Below the pieces are notes generated by a model. It saw only the letters and a program-made list of their open reading frames with translations. It made no database searches and was not told the DNA's origin. Source: Coprococcus phoceensis (GTDB lineage: Bacteria > Bacillota > Clostridia > Lachnospirales > Lachnospiraceae). Taken from it: a stretch of DNA of 64,000 nucleotides. Positions 42,372-51,098 of the stretch are shown here, piece after piece; the stretch's first letter is position 1; each line of letters opens with the position of its first letter. The position numbers and the translations under genes were made by a program. The stretch is from assembly GCF_900104635.1 (NCBI RefSeq), contig NZ_FNWC01000007.1, positions 2,455,421 to 2,519,420 on the forward strand, read 5' to 3'.

Positions 42372-42725
42372 CTTTATATACGTTATGAAATAAAATTTCT
42401 ATCTCTTGAATAATCGCAAAATGTTGCCATTTTGTTGCCAATCACTAAACATATTTATTTGCAACCCGCATAAATACTGGGTTCTTATAATTGTGTGGAT
42501 TATTCAAACTCCAGACAGACAGTACGGAGTATTAACGCATATAGACGATTTTAAAGGCTTTTTAACCAGTTAAGAGCAACATAGCCACATAATCTAAATT
42601 TTAAAAATGCAATAAAAATGCAATGAGTGACACGACTACTTGCTATACTTCCATCGGCTTCTTCTTGATACCAACACTATGAAAAGTCCGATTACAATTA
42701 AATATACTTTGAAAGGAAGATCACC

Positions 42726-43901
42726 ATGAATTACAAATTAGAACTCAAACAAATCGTGGAATTTCCACGCTGTCGCATTTACCGTGACTTCATACAAACT
42801 TTAATCACTACCAAGAGCATCCGAACTACCGGGGGCTCTTTTCTTTTTTATTATCTGGTATTATGCTCCTATGCAAATTACCGCACATCCTACCGCCGGA
42901 TGGAACACATTACCTATACCATTGGTCCAGGAGAGTGGATCTGCACAGTCACAGATCTTCAGGAATGGTTTCGCTGCCGTTTCCAACATCAAGCGTTGTC
43001 CATCCTTCGATTTTTTGAAGAGCAGAATTACATTACCTACTCTCTTCTCGGCAAAAACCGCCTGGTCAAATTCAAAATATCAGACTGGCCCAAAGACAAT
43101 ACCGTATTGGAATACAACTATCCCTGTAAAAAAGATACAGGGTTTTTCTTTTTCCCGATTGCCAAAGTTCACGAACTAATTGGCATTGGAAAATGCTCGG
43201 AAATGGATGTTATTCTGGATCTGTGGATTCATGCAGTTTACAACGATTCCTCTGTCCTGGGATCTGATTCCGGTCCCATTGTCTATTACCGGGATAATAC
43301 CGGAAATCCCCTTACCAGCTTTAATGAACTGGGTGAAAGGTGGAGTCTGTCAAAGGCATCGGTATCACGACTCTTGAAGAAACTGGAGGAAAAAGAATAC
43401 ATTACACTTATCTCATTTACAGGAAAACACGGAAGCGTAATTTATCTCAACAATTACCTGTCCGTGATGTTTAATATCAGCGACGTTATGATTGACAAGG
43501 AGGAGATCGCTATGAAGATGCAATTACCAATCCATGTACCTGAAGAAATCACTATTGAGGATTCTGCTTCTGTTAGCGTTTCAGAAACTGTCACAGACTC
43601 ACAAATCACCGTTACAAAAAATGATTCCTGCGTTCCAGATTCACACATGAAATTTATCGTGCAAAAAGTCGCAGAACTATTGGATTCACAAGGGATTCCA
43701 TGTTGCCACTGCTCCAAAACCCGCTATATATTATCTCCATTATCAGCCTGCAAAGATATATTTAATACATTTACTCTAAATATTATCTGTCCCTACGGAA
43801 ATGCCGCTTATCGGTTTGAGTTGTCCGTAAGTCCAGGGGATGAGTCTGCCCAAAAGATGCCTGCCGTGGCAGAGCCTTCTGCACTGAAAGGGGGGGAATA
43901 G
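42726..43901 (+). CDS. Winged-helix DNA-binding protein (ICE2)
   Basis: A 391-aa protein, MNYKLELKQIVEFPRCRIYR. A helix-turn-helix-like region occurs near residues 80-105 (TVTDLQEWFRCRFQHQALSI) and a second winged helix near 205-240 (ELGERWSLSKASVSRLLKKLEEKEYITL). The C-terminal part has a Ser/Thr-rich linker and a domain with GIPCCHCSKTRYILSP. AAAGGAAGATCACC precedes the ATG. It could be a plasmid-type replication initiator or a transfer regulator; I cannot decide. The next gene starts two bases past its stop. Confidence 0.6.
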   Translation: MNYKLELKQIVEFPRCRIYRDFIQTLITTKSIRTTGGSFLFYYLVLCSYANYRTSYRRMEHITYTIGPGEWICTVTDLQEWFRCRFQHQALSILRFFEEQNYITYSLLGKNRLVKFKISDWPKDNTVLEYNYPCKKDTGFFFFPIAKVHELIGIGKCSEMDVILDLWIHAVYNDSSVLGSDSGPIVYYRDNTGNPLTSFNELGERWSLSKASVSRLLKKLEEKEYITLISFTGKHGSVIYLNNYLSVMFNISDVMIDKEEIAMKMQLPIHVPEEITIEDSASVSVSETVTDSQITVTKNDSCVPDSHMKFIVQKVAELLDSQGIPCCHCSKTRYILSPLSACKDIFNTFTLNIICPYGNAAYRFELSVSPGDESAQKMPAVAEPSALKGGE

Positions 43902-43903
43902 AC

Positions 43904-44434
43904 ATGGCAAACCGCAATACACAGGGATTTCCTTCACCCGAAGAAGATCCACGTTTTCACGACACCTATCAGTTTTTACGCAGATACCGGGATGCAACCT
44001 ACAGCCTGAAGGTAGTCGTACACCAGATGGAGCACCAGTTTAAGCTCCAATACGACAATGACATCGACAAATTTCTGGACTCCATCTATGCTGCCGGGGC
44101 TGATCTTACCGGAAGCGACATCGAACAACGGGCAAAAAGTATTGCCAGAAGCAACCAGATGCTGAAGCTTTTGGAATCATCCATCGATCTCCTCCGGAAC
44201 AATCACAAGCATGGGGAACAGTATTACTGGATTCTCTACTACGCTTTTCTCTCTCCACAGGAAATGAAAAATACAGATGAGATATTGGATAAGCTGGCTC
44301 ACCACATCACCAATATTTCCTACCGCACCTATTACCGGAAACGCAGGGCTGCGATTGAAGCACTCAGTACCATCCTTTGGGGATTTACTGCAAAAGAGAC
44401 ATTGGATACGCTCAACAAGTTCTTTCCAGAGTAA
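43904..44434 (+). CDS. Helical DNA-binding-like protein (ICE2), possibly sigma/ArpU-like
   Basis: A 176-aa helical protein. The final 80 residues (YWILYYAFLSPQEMKNTDEI, then ISYRTYYRKRRAAIEALSTI) have the look of a sigma region 4 or ArpU/RinA-type late regulator, where a helix-turn-helix with basic residues is followed by a helix. This is weak, by pattern only. It is preceded by GGGGGGAATAG and coupled to the previous gene (two-base gap). Confidence 0.55.
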   Translation: MANRNTQGFPSPEEDPRFHDTYQFLRRYRDATYSLKVVVHQMEHQFKLQYDNDIDKFLDSIYAAGADLTGSDIEQRAKSIARSNQMLKLLESSIDLLRNNHKHGEQYYWILYYAFLSPQEMKNTDEILDKLAHHITNISYRTYYRKRRAAIEALSTILWGFTAKETLDTLNKFFPE

Positions 44435-44505
44435 TACATATCGCCTATCTCCTCGGCTTTTCGTAATATCATAAAAATGTTATACTAAAAAATGCAAAAT
44501 ATATA

Positions 44506-44536
44506 TTGACTCTCACGGAACGTCATAGCGTACAGT
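44506..44536 (+). promoter_or_regulatory. MerR-type promoter with 19-bp spacer
   Basis: TTGACT (44506-44511), a 19-base spacer containing the imperfect dyad CTCACGGAACGTCATAG, and TACAGT (44531-44536). The overlong spacer with a dyad is the hallmark of promoters activated by MerR-family proteins, so the following MerR gene is probably autoregulated. Confidence 0.75.
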
Positions 44537-44566
44537 TATCTTATCAGGAACAGGAGGTCAGCAACT

Positions 44567-45415
44567 ATGAGGACAGTCAAAGAAATATCAGAACTTACAG
44601 GTATCAGCGTTCGCACGCTTCACTATTACGATGAAATCGGGCTTTTAAAACCAACACAAAAAAGTGATGCGGGATACCGGCTTTATGACGATAGGGCATT
44701 GGAAATATTACAGCAGATTCTGTTTTTCCGTGAGTTTGACATTCCTTTGAAAGAAATCAAAGCTGTTCTGGAGAATCCTGCTCTTGAAAGGAACCAGATC
44801 TTGCAAATGCAGAGAAAAATGTTGGTAGCAAAGAAAGAACGTATGGAACATCTGATTGCCAGCATTGATGATATCCTGAAAGGAGAGAATAAAATGGATT
44901 TTGCGATTTTTAGTAAAACGGAAGTTGAAGAAATGTTCCAAACTATGTTTGAACATATGCCTGACAATATGAAAGAACTTGCTGTAAAAGAGTTTGGAAG
45001 CATTGAAGAATGGAAAAAGCATTATATTAAGACAGTTTCATCAGAAGAAATGCAGAAAGGCTATGCTAAAGTTGTTGAGTGGTATGGAGGAAAAGAGCAA
45101 TTCCTGTCTGTTGCCAACAATCCTATTAGCAAAGAGGCTGCAGAAAGTTACAACCAACAATTTGACAATCTTTTATACAAATTAGCAGCTAAAAAAGTAT
45201 GTTCACCAGATTCTTCTGAAGTAAGAGAACTTGTTTCCGAATACGGTTTTCTTATGAAACAACTTTCACAGATAAAGAAAGAACACGGTCTGATGGTTGC
45301 ACAGGCTCAATATTACCGTAATGAAAAAATCAAACCTATGATAGATGAAAAATACGGCAATGGTACAGCCGAATTCTTCGCACAAGCTTTCGAAGCATTT
45401 TATAAAGACAAGTAA
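44567..45415 (+). CDS. MerR-family regulator with TipAS-like effector domain
   Basis: A 282-aa protein. The N-terminal MerR DNA-binding domain (TVKEISELTGISVRTLHYYD, GLLKPTQKSDAGYRLYD) and coiled coil (residues 75-110) are followed by a helical TipAS-type domain (about 125-280) with EWYGGKEQFLSVANNPISK. TipA-like proteins bind thiopeptides or other drugs and activate their own promoter. AGGAGGT is eight bases upstream of the ATG. No effector gene follows within the same transcription unit, since a terminator stands right after. Confidence 0.88.
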   Translation: MRTVKEISELTGISVRTLHYYDEIGLLKPTQKSDAGYRLYDDRALEILQQILFFREFDIPLKEIKAVLENPALERNQILQMQRKMLVAKKERMEHLIASIDDILKGENKMDFAIFSKTEVEEMFQTMFEHMPDNMKELAVKEFGSIEEWKKHYIKTVSSEEMQKGYAKVVEWYGGKEQFLSVANNPISKEAAESYNQQFDNLLYKLAAKKVCSPDSSEVRELVSEYGFLMKQLSQIKKEHGLMVAQAQYYRNEKIKPMIDEKYGNGTAEFFAQAFEAFYKDK

Positions 45416-45451
45416 TCATTAGAACTACACAAAAGCACAACAATACACCAT

Positions 45452-45484
45452 GCAGGGAATCAAAATGGTTTCCTGCTTTTTTTA
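45452..45484 (+). terminator. Terminator of the MerR gene
   Basis: GCAGGGAA (45452-45459) pairs with TTTCCTGC (45469-45476), followed by TTTTTTTAT. Confidence 0.75.
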
Positions 45485-45522
45485 TGCCAACCAGTGAAAA
45501 TGGCACAGAAATGACCTGCTTC

Positions 45523-45565
45523 TGCGATTGAAGCGTAAAATTACCCATGCTACAATAGGTATTGC
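45523..45565 (+). promoter_or_regulatory. ICE2 operon promoter P1 with shared element
   Basis: TTGAAG (45528-45533), 17-base spacer, TACAAT (45551-45556). The region CTGCGATTG.AGCG, then TTACCCATG inside the spacer and TATTG after -10, is nearly the same as in P2 at 59456-59497. The common sequence outside the hexamers suggests a shared regulator binding in the spacer. Confidence 0.7.
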
Positions 45566-45585
45566 TTATAGTTTTCCTTATTTCC

Positions 45586-45611
45586 AGCACCCATAGATGG
45601 TGCTTTTTTTG
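45586..45611 (+). terminator. Leader terminator after P1 (possible attenuator)
   Basis: AGCACC (45586-45591) pairs with GGTGCT (45599-45604) and is followed by TTTTTTTG. It begins about 22 bases after the predicted P1 start, with no gene between, so it would cut most P1 transcripts to about 50 nt unless termination is prevented. Confidence 0.75.
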
Positions 45612-45652
45612 TACCTGTAAATTCAATCGCTGACAGCAGGTTCTATGTACTT

Positions 45653-45698
45653 TGTACGTACACTATACTTACAATACCAAACGTATCCTGTACGTACA
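45653..45698 (+). promoter_or_regulatory. Two TGTACGTACA palindromes (operator candidates)
   Basis: Perfect 10-base palindrome TGTACGTACA at 45653-45662 and 45689-45698, 36 bp apart (between three and four helical turns). A TATACT hexamer (45664-45669) lies between them. They precede the gene at 45744. A dimeric repressor binding both sites is a reasonable guess. Confidence 0.55.
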
Positions 45699-45743
45699 GC
45701 CATATGTATAAAGTTTCCTATTATATATAGAAGGGAGTCAATC

Positions 45744-46271
45744 ATGAAAACAAGGAACGAAATCTATCAAGGAGAGGGAGCCAAGCTCTTACGGTTCATT
45801 ACCACTTACCATACTCTGAGGTATGACCAGGTTTTACAACTTTTCTCCCGACATGAGCAGTCTATCAAGTCATTGATTACCAGCCTCATCAAACAAGGGC
45901 GCATCATTTACGATAAAGAGCATGACCTTCTTTGTGACAGCCAGCAGTCTGCTGAGAATCCTGACTATGCTATAATTACATGCTTCTGGGTACTGCTGGA
46001 TTTTAAGAAAGGTGTTGTATACCACACCAGTGGCGAATTTCCAATCAAGCTCAATTTCTTTTCGCAAGATGAACAATACGAAATCATCTATATCGGTGAA
46101 GAACAGGAGGCTCTGATCAATCATGTGATGGAAAGTATCCCATCACATGGTTCCAAACGCCTGATTGTCTTAGAATCCGAAAGCCAGGCTGCCAAAATCA
46201 CCATTGATGATGTAGCCGCTTACTGCCTTGTAAATGAATCCGGTGCTGTCAGTTACTACATGAGAAAGTAG
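45744..46271 (+). CDS. DUF5697-like winged-helix protein (ICE2)
   Basis: A 175-aa protein, MKTRNEIYQGEGAKLLRFIT, with an N-terminal winged helix (TTYHTLRYDQVLQLFSRHEQ, LITSLIKQGRIIYD) and an alpha/beta C-terminal part (IIYIGEEQEALINHVM, RLIVLESESQAAKI). It matches the pattern of DUF5697 proteins in Lachnospiraceae elements. The start is at 45744 with AAGGGAG upstream; the frame to 45645 crosses the operators. First gene after the P1 leader. Function unknown. Confidence 0.7.
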   Translation: MKTRNEIYQGEGAKLLRFITTYHTLRYDQVLQLFSRHEQSIKSLITSLIKQGRIIYDKEHDLLCDSQQSAENPDYAIITCFWVLLDFKKGVVYHTSGEFPIKLNFFSQDEQYEIIYIGEEQEALINHVMESIPSHGSKRLIVLESESQAAKITIDDVAAYCLVNESGAVSYYMRK

Positions 46272-46277
46272 GTTATT

Positions 46278-46979
46278 ATGACGCAAAATACACCAACCAT
46301 TTACCAGCGGCTTGAAAAACTGGAAGGGGAGCTGCAAAAACTGACGAATACCGTTTACGCTCTGAAGGTCACTGATATCCAGAATTATGATAAAAATTTT
46401 GAGGAACTGAGCGTCAGTGCTGCTCTTCGGGCGGAGCGGATTGCCTGCCAGATGCGTAACCTTGTCTGTCCGGCTCTCTCCCCAAATCAAGCAGCTTATC
46501 TTCCCAAAGCGGCAGATGCACAGGGAATGCGGATTGCAGAACAGCAGGGGATTCTCACCATTACGCTTCCCGGACTGCTTCCGAAACGAAGAGTCCACAC
46601 AAACACTGCATTTCTCCATGAACCGCTTAATTATATGCTTCGGGAGTATGTAAAACAAAATGCCCTGCCCCTCTATCGTGACTGCGTGATATGTTTCAGT
46701 CAAATATATGACAGGGAACTTCCTCAAAGACGTATCCGGGATTATGACAATCTGGAGTTTAAACAGATTCTGGATACACTTTGTACTTATGTTCTGACAG
46801 ATGACAGCGGCTTTTTCTGTGATTCCTACTACACGACACAGCTTGGCTTAAAGGACTGTACACTGGTATCGGTTATGGAAAAAGCTGACTTTCCGAAATG
46901 GCTGCAGAACCAGAAAAATCATCACGAAAGCATGTCGGAAAATCTCCTGACTTCTCAGGCAGAAATCCGACATCGGTAA
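46278..46979 (+). CDS. DUF6100-like protein with RusA-type resolvase signature
   Basis: A 233-aa protein. N-terminal coiled coil (residues 5-40), then a domain whose residues 151-190 read RRIRDYDNLEFKQILDTL then YVLTDDSGFFCDSYY. In RusA Holliday-junction endonucleases the same arrangement supplies the catalytic aspartates (two in DxDN, one in the following DD) and an intervening Lys. Here these would be D155, D157, K162 and D175/D176. The usual RusA length is about 120 aa, so this is longer. It is six bases after the previous gene and may process branched DNA of the transferring element. Confidence 0.65.
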   Translation: MTQNTPTIYQRLEKLEGELQKLTNTVYALKVTDIQNYDKNFEELSVSAALRAERIACQMRNLVCPALSPNQAAYLPKAADAQGMRIAEQQGILTITLPGLLPKRRVHTNTAFLHEPLNYMLREYVKQNALPLYRDCVICFSQIYDRELPQRRIRDYDNLEFKQILDTLCTYVLTDDSGFFCDSYYTTQLGLKDCTLVSVMEKADFPKWLQNQKNHHESMSENLLTSQAEIRHR

Positions 46980-47088
46980 GAACCACCGCAGGGAACTTTG
47001 TTTTCTTGCTTTTTTTATCTCCAAACCACCGGAGATTTACCCAAGTATAGGCTTGCATGGGTAAGAACTGAATTGAGGTGATGCTTAT

Positions 47089-48195
47089 TTGATAAGACCT
47101 GACACTACGAAATACCGCTTACTGGAAATGATAGGGATGTGCGGGGAATTTCCCGCAGACCAGCTAAACAGACTCATCCCAAGTGCCTCCTATGCGGAAA
47201 AACTCATTACGGATTTGAAGGCGGAACACCTCATCCGTACCCACTACCGGGATGCTCTCAGAGGCTACCGTCTTACAAAAGCTGCGAAAGAGATGCTGTT
47301 ATCTGTCTCGCCGCTACGCTTCCAGTGCTATCTGACCGGCAATACCGAGACGAACCTCATCCGAAGTGAAGTATCCCGACGTATCCGCTTACATCAGAAA
47401 GCCGAAACGTATCTGACACTCCTTCATGCCGGGATTCCCTTTTATCCGGATGTAAAACCTGACATCTTCTGTAATCACCGCGAAGCTGGTTCCATCGGTA
47501 TGCGAAGCCTTCCTCTTTTTTACGCTTCCAGAGAAATTAAGGAATTGGGCCCGGAGACCACGAAGATTAGGAACTCCCGCAGCATGGGCATCCTGATGGC
47601 ACCGCAATGTGTCTATGTCCTTTATAACACGGGAAACGGAGTCCTGAAATGGGAATATCGAACGGAAGTCCGCTTAAACGCCTTCCTGCAGCATTACCTG
47701 CAAGGCTACCCTTACAACGGACATCCACAGATCCGGGCAATCATGACCGGAACCGACATGGAAATGGCTTTCCGGCTGTTTACCAGTACCGGAGGCTACA
47801 AAAAGAGCCTGTTTATGCTGGACACCTCCTTCGAGCATTTCCATTACCTTCCCAATACTCCGGAAGGGGAAGTGCTTTTAAAACTGCTGGTTCACCCTGA
47901 GATCATGGAAAAGCTGGACAACCTCCTGCTGTCCGATCTGGGCTGCCGCAGCGATTCAATTCCACTGGAACATGATGCCACGGATGCTTCCGGGAACCCC
48001 ATCCTTCTTGCTTATGATTTTGACATGCAGCGAATCAACCGGTTCAATACCGGCTTAAATGTATACGGCAGATCCGGGAACCTGATCTGTTTCGATTTTC
48101 AGATTCCGGTCCTGAAAAAATACTTAACTGCCACAATCCATTTCTCCAGTATTGACCTTTGCAAATTCAAAAGGGGGTTTTTACATGAACCGTAA
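47089..48195 (+). CDS. Replication-relaxation-like winged-helix protein (ICE2)
   Basis: A 368-aa protein. The N-terminal winged helix (RLLEMIGMCGEFPADQLNRL, AEKLITDLKAEHLIRTHYRD, YRLTKAAKEMLL) is followed by an alpha/beta domain with GPETTKIRNSRSMGILMAPQ and MTGTDMEMAFRLF. The gross pattern fits proteins of the replication-relaxation group that lie before coupling-protein genes. The start is TTG at 47089 with GAGGTGA eight bases earlier. It overlaps the coupling-protein start by 11 bases. An ATCTCC/GGAGAT dyad and TTACCCA/TGGGTAA inverted pair lie just upstream (47019-47066). Confidence 0.6.
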   Translation: MIRPDTTKYRLLEMIGMCGEFPADQLNRLIPSASYAEKLITDLKAEHLIRTHYRDALRGYRLTKAAKEMLLSVSPLRFQCYLTGNTETNLIRSEVSRRIRLHQKAETYLTLLHAGIPFYPDVKPDIFCNHREAGSIGMRSLPLFYASREIKELGPETTKIRNSRSMGILMAPQCVYVLYNTGNGVLKWEYRTEVRLNAFLQHYLQGYPYNGHPQIRAIMTGTDMEMAFRLFTSTGGYKKSLFMLDTSFEHFHYLPNTPEGEVLLKLLVHPEIMEKLDNLLLSDLGCRSDSIPLEHDATDASGNPILLAYDFDMQRINRFNTGLNVYGRSGNLICFDFQIPVLKKYLTATIHFSSIDLCKFKRGFLHEP

Positions 48196-50155
48196 ATGGT
48201 GGAAGCTCATTTATATGCTTCCGATCACCTTCTGCACCCTCTATGCAGGAGGCTATGTTGCTCAATTTATCCGCAACTATCAGACCTGGGAATCTGCCGG
48301 CAATTTTGCCGGAAACGGAACTGCCCCGCAGATCCCCTCCCCGCACCCGCTCGCCTGTCTGGATGCCCTGACTGCTTTCCCGTACAATCTGTATGGGATT
48401 TTTCTATGTCTGGCAGCTTTTGGACTCCTGACCTTCCTTCTCATGCGTATGGGATTTGACCGAAACGGGGAAATAACAGACCGGGGCCGGAACCTGAATT
48501 ATTCCACAAAGGGAACCTATGGGACTTCCGGTTTTATGACTTTGGAGGAAATGCATCAGGTACTGGAGCTTACGAATGATGTCAAGAAACACAAGGGAAC
48601 CATTCTTGGAAAACTGAACGGAAAAGCCGTTTGTCTCCCGAAGGATACCCGCATGAACCGGAATATTGCCGTTTACGGTGCCAGCGGTTCCATGAAAAGC
48701 CGGGCCTTTGCACGCAACATGATCTTCCAGTGTGTTGCCCGCGGGGAAAGCCTCATCATCACCGATCCAAAATCGGAATTGTACGAAAGTACAGCCACTT
48801 ACCTTGAGAATGCCGGATATATCGTGAAATCCTTTAATCTTGTAAACCCGGAAAACTCGGATAGTTGGAATTGTCTGGGTGAAATTGGCGGACAGGAAAC
48901 CATGGCACAGGTATTTGCTGATGTCATCATCCAGAATACCGGTTCTGCCAAAGGCGATCACTTCTGGGACAATGCCGAGATGAACTTATTAAAAGCTCTG
49001 ATTCTCTATGTGGATCAGGGATTCCCACCGGAGGCAAAGAATATCGGACAGGTATACAAACTCCTGACCATGAGTTCGGAAAAAGAACTGAACAGCCTCT
49101 TTGACCTGCTTCCGGTCTCCCATCCGGCAAAAGTCCCCTACTGCATCTATAAGCAGGCAAGTGACACGGTACGTTCCGGCGTCATCATCGGACTCGGTTC
49201 CAGACTTCAGGTATTCCAGAACAAGCTGATCCGCCAGATCACTTCCTATGATGAGATCAACCTGACGCTGCCGGGAAAAGAAAAATGTGCATACTTCTGC
49301 ATCACTTCGGATCAAGACAGCACTTTTGATTTTCTTTCTTCCCTGTTTATGACCTTCGTATTTATCAAACTGGTCCGTTATGCAGACACCTATGGGGAAG
49401 ATGGAAAACTGCCGGTTCCGGTACATATCCTGGCTGATGAGCTGGCGAATACGGGAGCAATCCTATCGCTCAACAAAAAGATTTCCGTGATCCGAAGTCG
49501 AAACCTCAGTATTTCCTGCATTTTCCAAAACCTGCCTCAGATGCAGAACCGGTATCCCTTAAACCAATGGCAGGAAATCATCGGGAACTGCGACACTCAG
49601 CTATTTTTAGGCTGTACGGATGAGGTAACTGCTACATTTATCTCTAACCGCTCCGGTGATGTGACCGTTGGTGTCAGCAGCGAAGCCAAACAATTAAATA
49701 GCTGGAGGGTATCCGATTATACACCGGAATACCGCCAGACCAGATCCATCGGGAAACGAAAGCTCTTAACTCCGGATGAGATCCTGCGGCTCCCGCTGGA
49801 TACTGCACTGATTATCCTGCGTGGTCAGAAGGTACTGCAGGTAGAAAAATACGATTACACCCTGCACCCGGATGCCCAAAAACTCATTCCCCGGAAGGCT
49901 TCCGAACATATTCCGGAATGGAGAAAAGGAGCATGTAGTGAAGAATATACGTACACTCCAACTATTCCTGCTTCCCACCCGAAAAAAACCGCTTCTTATG
50001 GAAAGCAGAAAAAGAAAAAAGCTGAACCGCACTTTGACCAGCAAAGCGTTTATCAGGAACCTGGCTATCACGATTTCCCGGATGACTTCTCAGCAGATAA
50101 CTATTCGGATCACACAGACATGGTTCCTTTAGATAAAGATTCTATCATGTCATAA
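48185..50155 (+). CDS. VirD4-like coupling protein of ICE2 with variant Walker A
   Basis: A 656-aa protein. Membrane helices near residues 5-30 and 75-100 are followed by the ATPase domain. The P-loop reads AVYGASGSMKSRAFARN, that is GASGSMKS, with Met where the last Gly of GxxxxGKS should be. Walker B is VHILADELANTGAI, and ITDPKSELYESTATYLENAG is the typical VirD4 segment. The variant loop is, as I recall, conserved in one branch of Firmicutes coupling proteins. The start at 48185 follows AAGGGGG. The C terminus is a polar, basic-then-acidic tail. Confidence 0.9.
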   Translation: MNRKWWKLIYMLPITFCTLYAGGYVAQFIRNYQTWESAGNFAGNGTAPQIPSPHPLACLDALTAFPYNLYGIFLCLAAFGLLTFLLMRMGFDRNGEITDRGRNLNYSTKGTYGTSGFMTLEEMHQVLELTNDVKKHKGTILGKLNGKAVCLPKDTRMNRNIAVYGASGSMKSRAFARNMIFQCVARGESLIITDPKSELYESTATYLENAGYIVKSFNLVNPENSDSWNCLGEIGGQETMAQVFADVIIQNTGSAKGDHFWDNAEMNLLKALILYVDQGFPPEAKNIGQVYKLLTMSSEKELNSLFDLLPVSHPAKVPYCIYKQASDTVRSGVIIGLGSRLQVFQNKLIRQITSYDEINLTLPGKEKCAYFCITSDQDSTFDFLSSLFMTFVFIKLVRYADTYGEDGKLPVPVHILADELANTGAILSLNKKISVIRSRNLSISCIFQNLPQMQNRYPLNQWQEIIGNCDTQLFLGCTDEVTATFISNRSGDVTVGVSSEAKQLNSWRVSDYTPEYRQTRSIGKRKLLTPDEILRLPLDTALIILRGQKVLQVEKYDYTLHPDAQKLIPRKASEHIPEWRKGACSEEYTYTPTIPASHPKKTASYGKQKKKKAEPHFDQQSVYQEPGYHDFPDDFSADNYSDHTDMVPLDKDSIMS

Positions 50156-50171
50156 TTTGAAAGGAGACACT

Positions 50172-51098
50172 ATGATGCCAAACGAAACAACCAACACACC
50201 TATTTTAACTCTGGATTCCGATGCGAAGCTGGAAACAGCCCAGTCCATTTCAGACCTTACCTGGCATGAGATCCAGAATGCCTGCCGTACCCGCCGGATC
50301 TTAACCGGAATGCTTGGCGGTATCGAGAAAACAGAAAACGGCAGCCTCATTGCCGTGGTTTACTACAAGGATTTCCGTACTGTCATCCCAGTAACTGAGA
50401 TGATGATCCATCTCATGCAGGATGAAGCACACGATTATGGGGAGCTTGCTCTGCGGCAGAACAAAATCCTCAACAATATGCTTGGATGTGAGATTGATTT
50501 TCTGATTAAGGGATTAGATCCGAAGACACGCAGCATTGTCGCCAGCCGGAAAGAAGCGATGCTGAAGAAACGCCAGATCTTCTATCTGGATAAAGATGCT
50601 TCCGGAATGCCGAAAGTTTATGAAGACCGTATCGTGCAGGCAAGAGTCATTGCTGTTGCGGAAAAGGTAGTCCGGGCAGAAATTTTCGGTGTGGAAACCT
50701 CCATTCTTGCCAGAGACCTGTCCTTCGACTGGATGGGTGATGCCAGAGAACGCTTCCAGGTAGGCGATCACATCCTGGTACGCATCCTGGATGTGCGGGC
50801 AGACTCACCGGAGCAGGTCATTGTCCACGCAGATGTCAAAAGTGTGGAAGGCAACACCAGCAAGGAAAACATGAAAAAATGTAAGATTCAGGGAAAATAC
50901 GCCGGAACTGTGGAAGACATCCATAAAGGCACCGTCTTTGTCCGGCTCTCCATCGGTGTCAATGCCATTGCCCACTCCTGCTATGACAGCCGGACAGTCG
51001 GGAAAAAGGATCAGGTATCCTTTGTGGTGACGCATATTGATGAAGAGCGTAATGTTGCCCTCGGCATCATCACCCGCATCATCAAGCAGACCATATAA
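50172..51098 (+). CDS. Protein with two S1 RNA-binding domains (ICE2)
   Basis: A 308-aa protein. Residues 1-135 are an uncharacterised alpha/beta region. Residues about 145-220 (VQARVIAVAEKVVRAEIFGV, VGDHILVRILDVRADSPEQV) and 235-305 (IQGKYAGTVEDIHKGTVFVR, VSFVVTHIDEERNVALG) have S1 fold strands. S1 domains bind RNA. The start at 50172 follows AAGGAGA; the TTG at 50157 is upstream of that signal. Last gene of the first ICE2 block. It could act on the structured leaders of the ICE2 operons, which is inference. Confidence 0.75.
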   Translation: MMPNETTNTPILTLDSDAKLETAQSISDLTWHEIQNACRTRRILTGMLGGIEKTENGSLIAVVYYKDFRTVIPVTEMMIHLMQDEAHDYGELALRQNKILNNMLGCEIDFLIKGLDPKTRSIVASRKEAMLKKRQIFYLDKDASGMPKVYEDRIVQARVIAVAEKVVRAEIFGVETSILARDLSFDWMGDARERFQVGDHILVRILDVRADSPEQVIVHADVKSVEGNTSKENMKKCKIQGKYAGTVEDIHKGTVFVRLSIGVNAIAHSCYDSRTVGKKDQVSFVVTHIDEERNVALGIITRIIKQTI

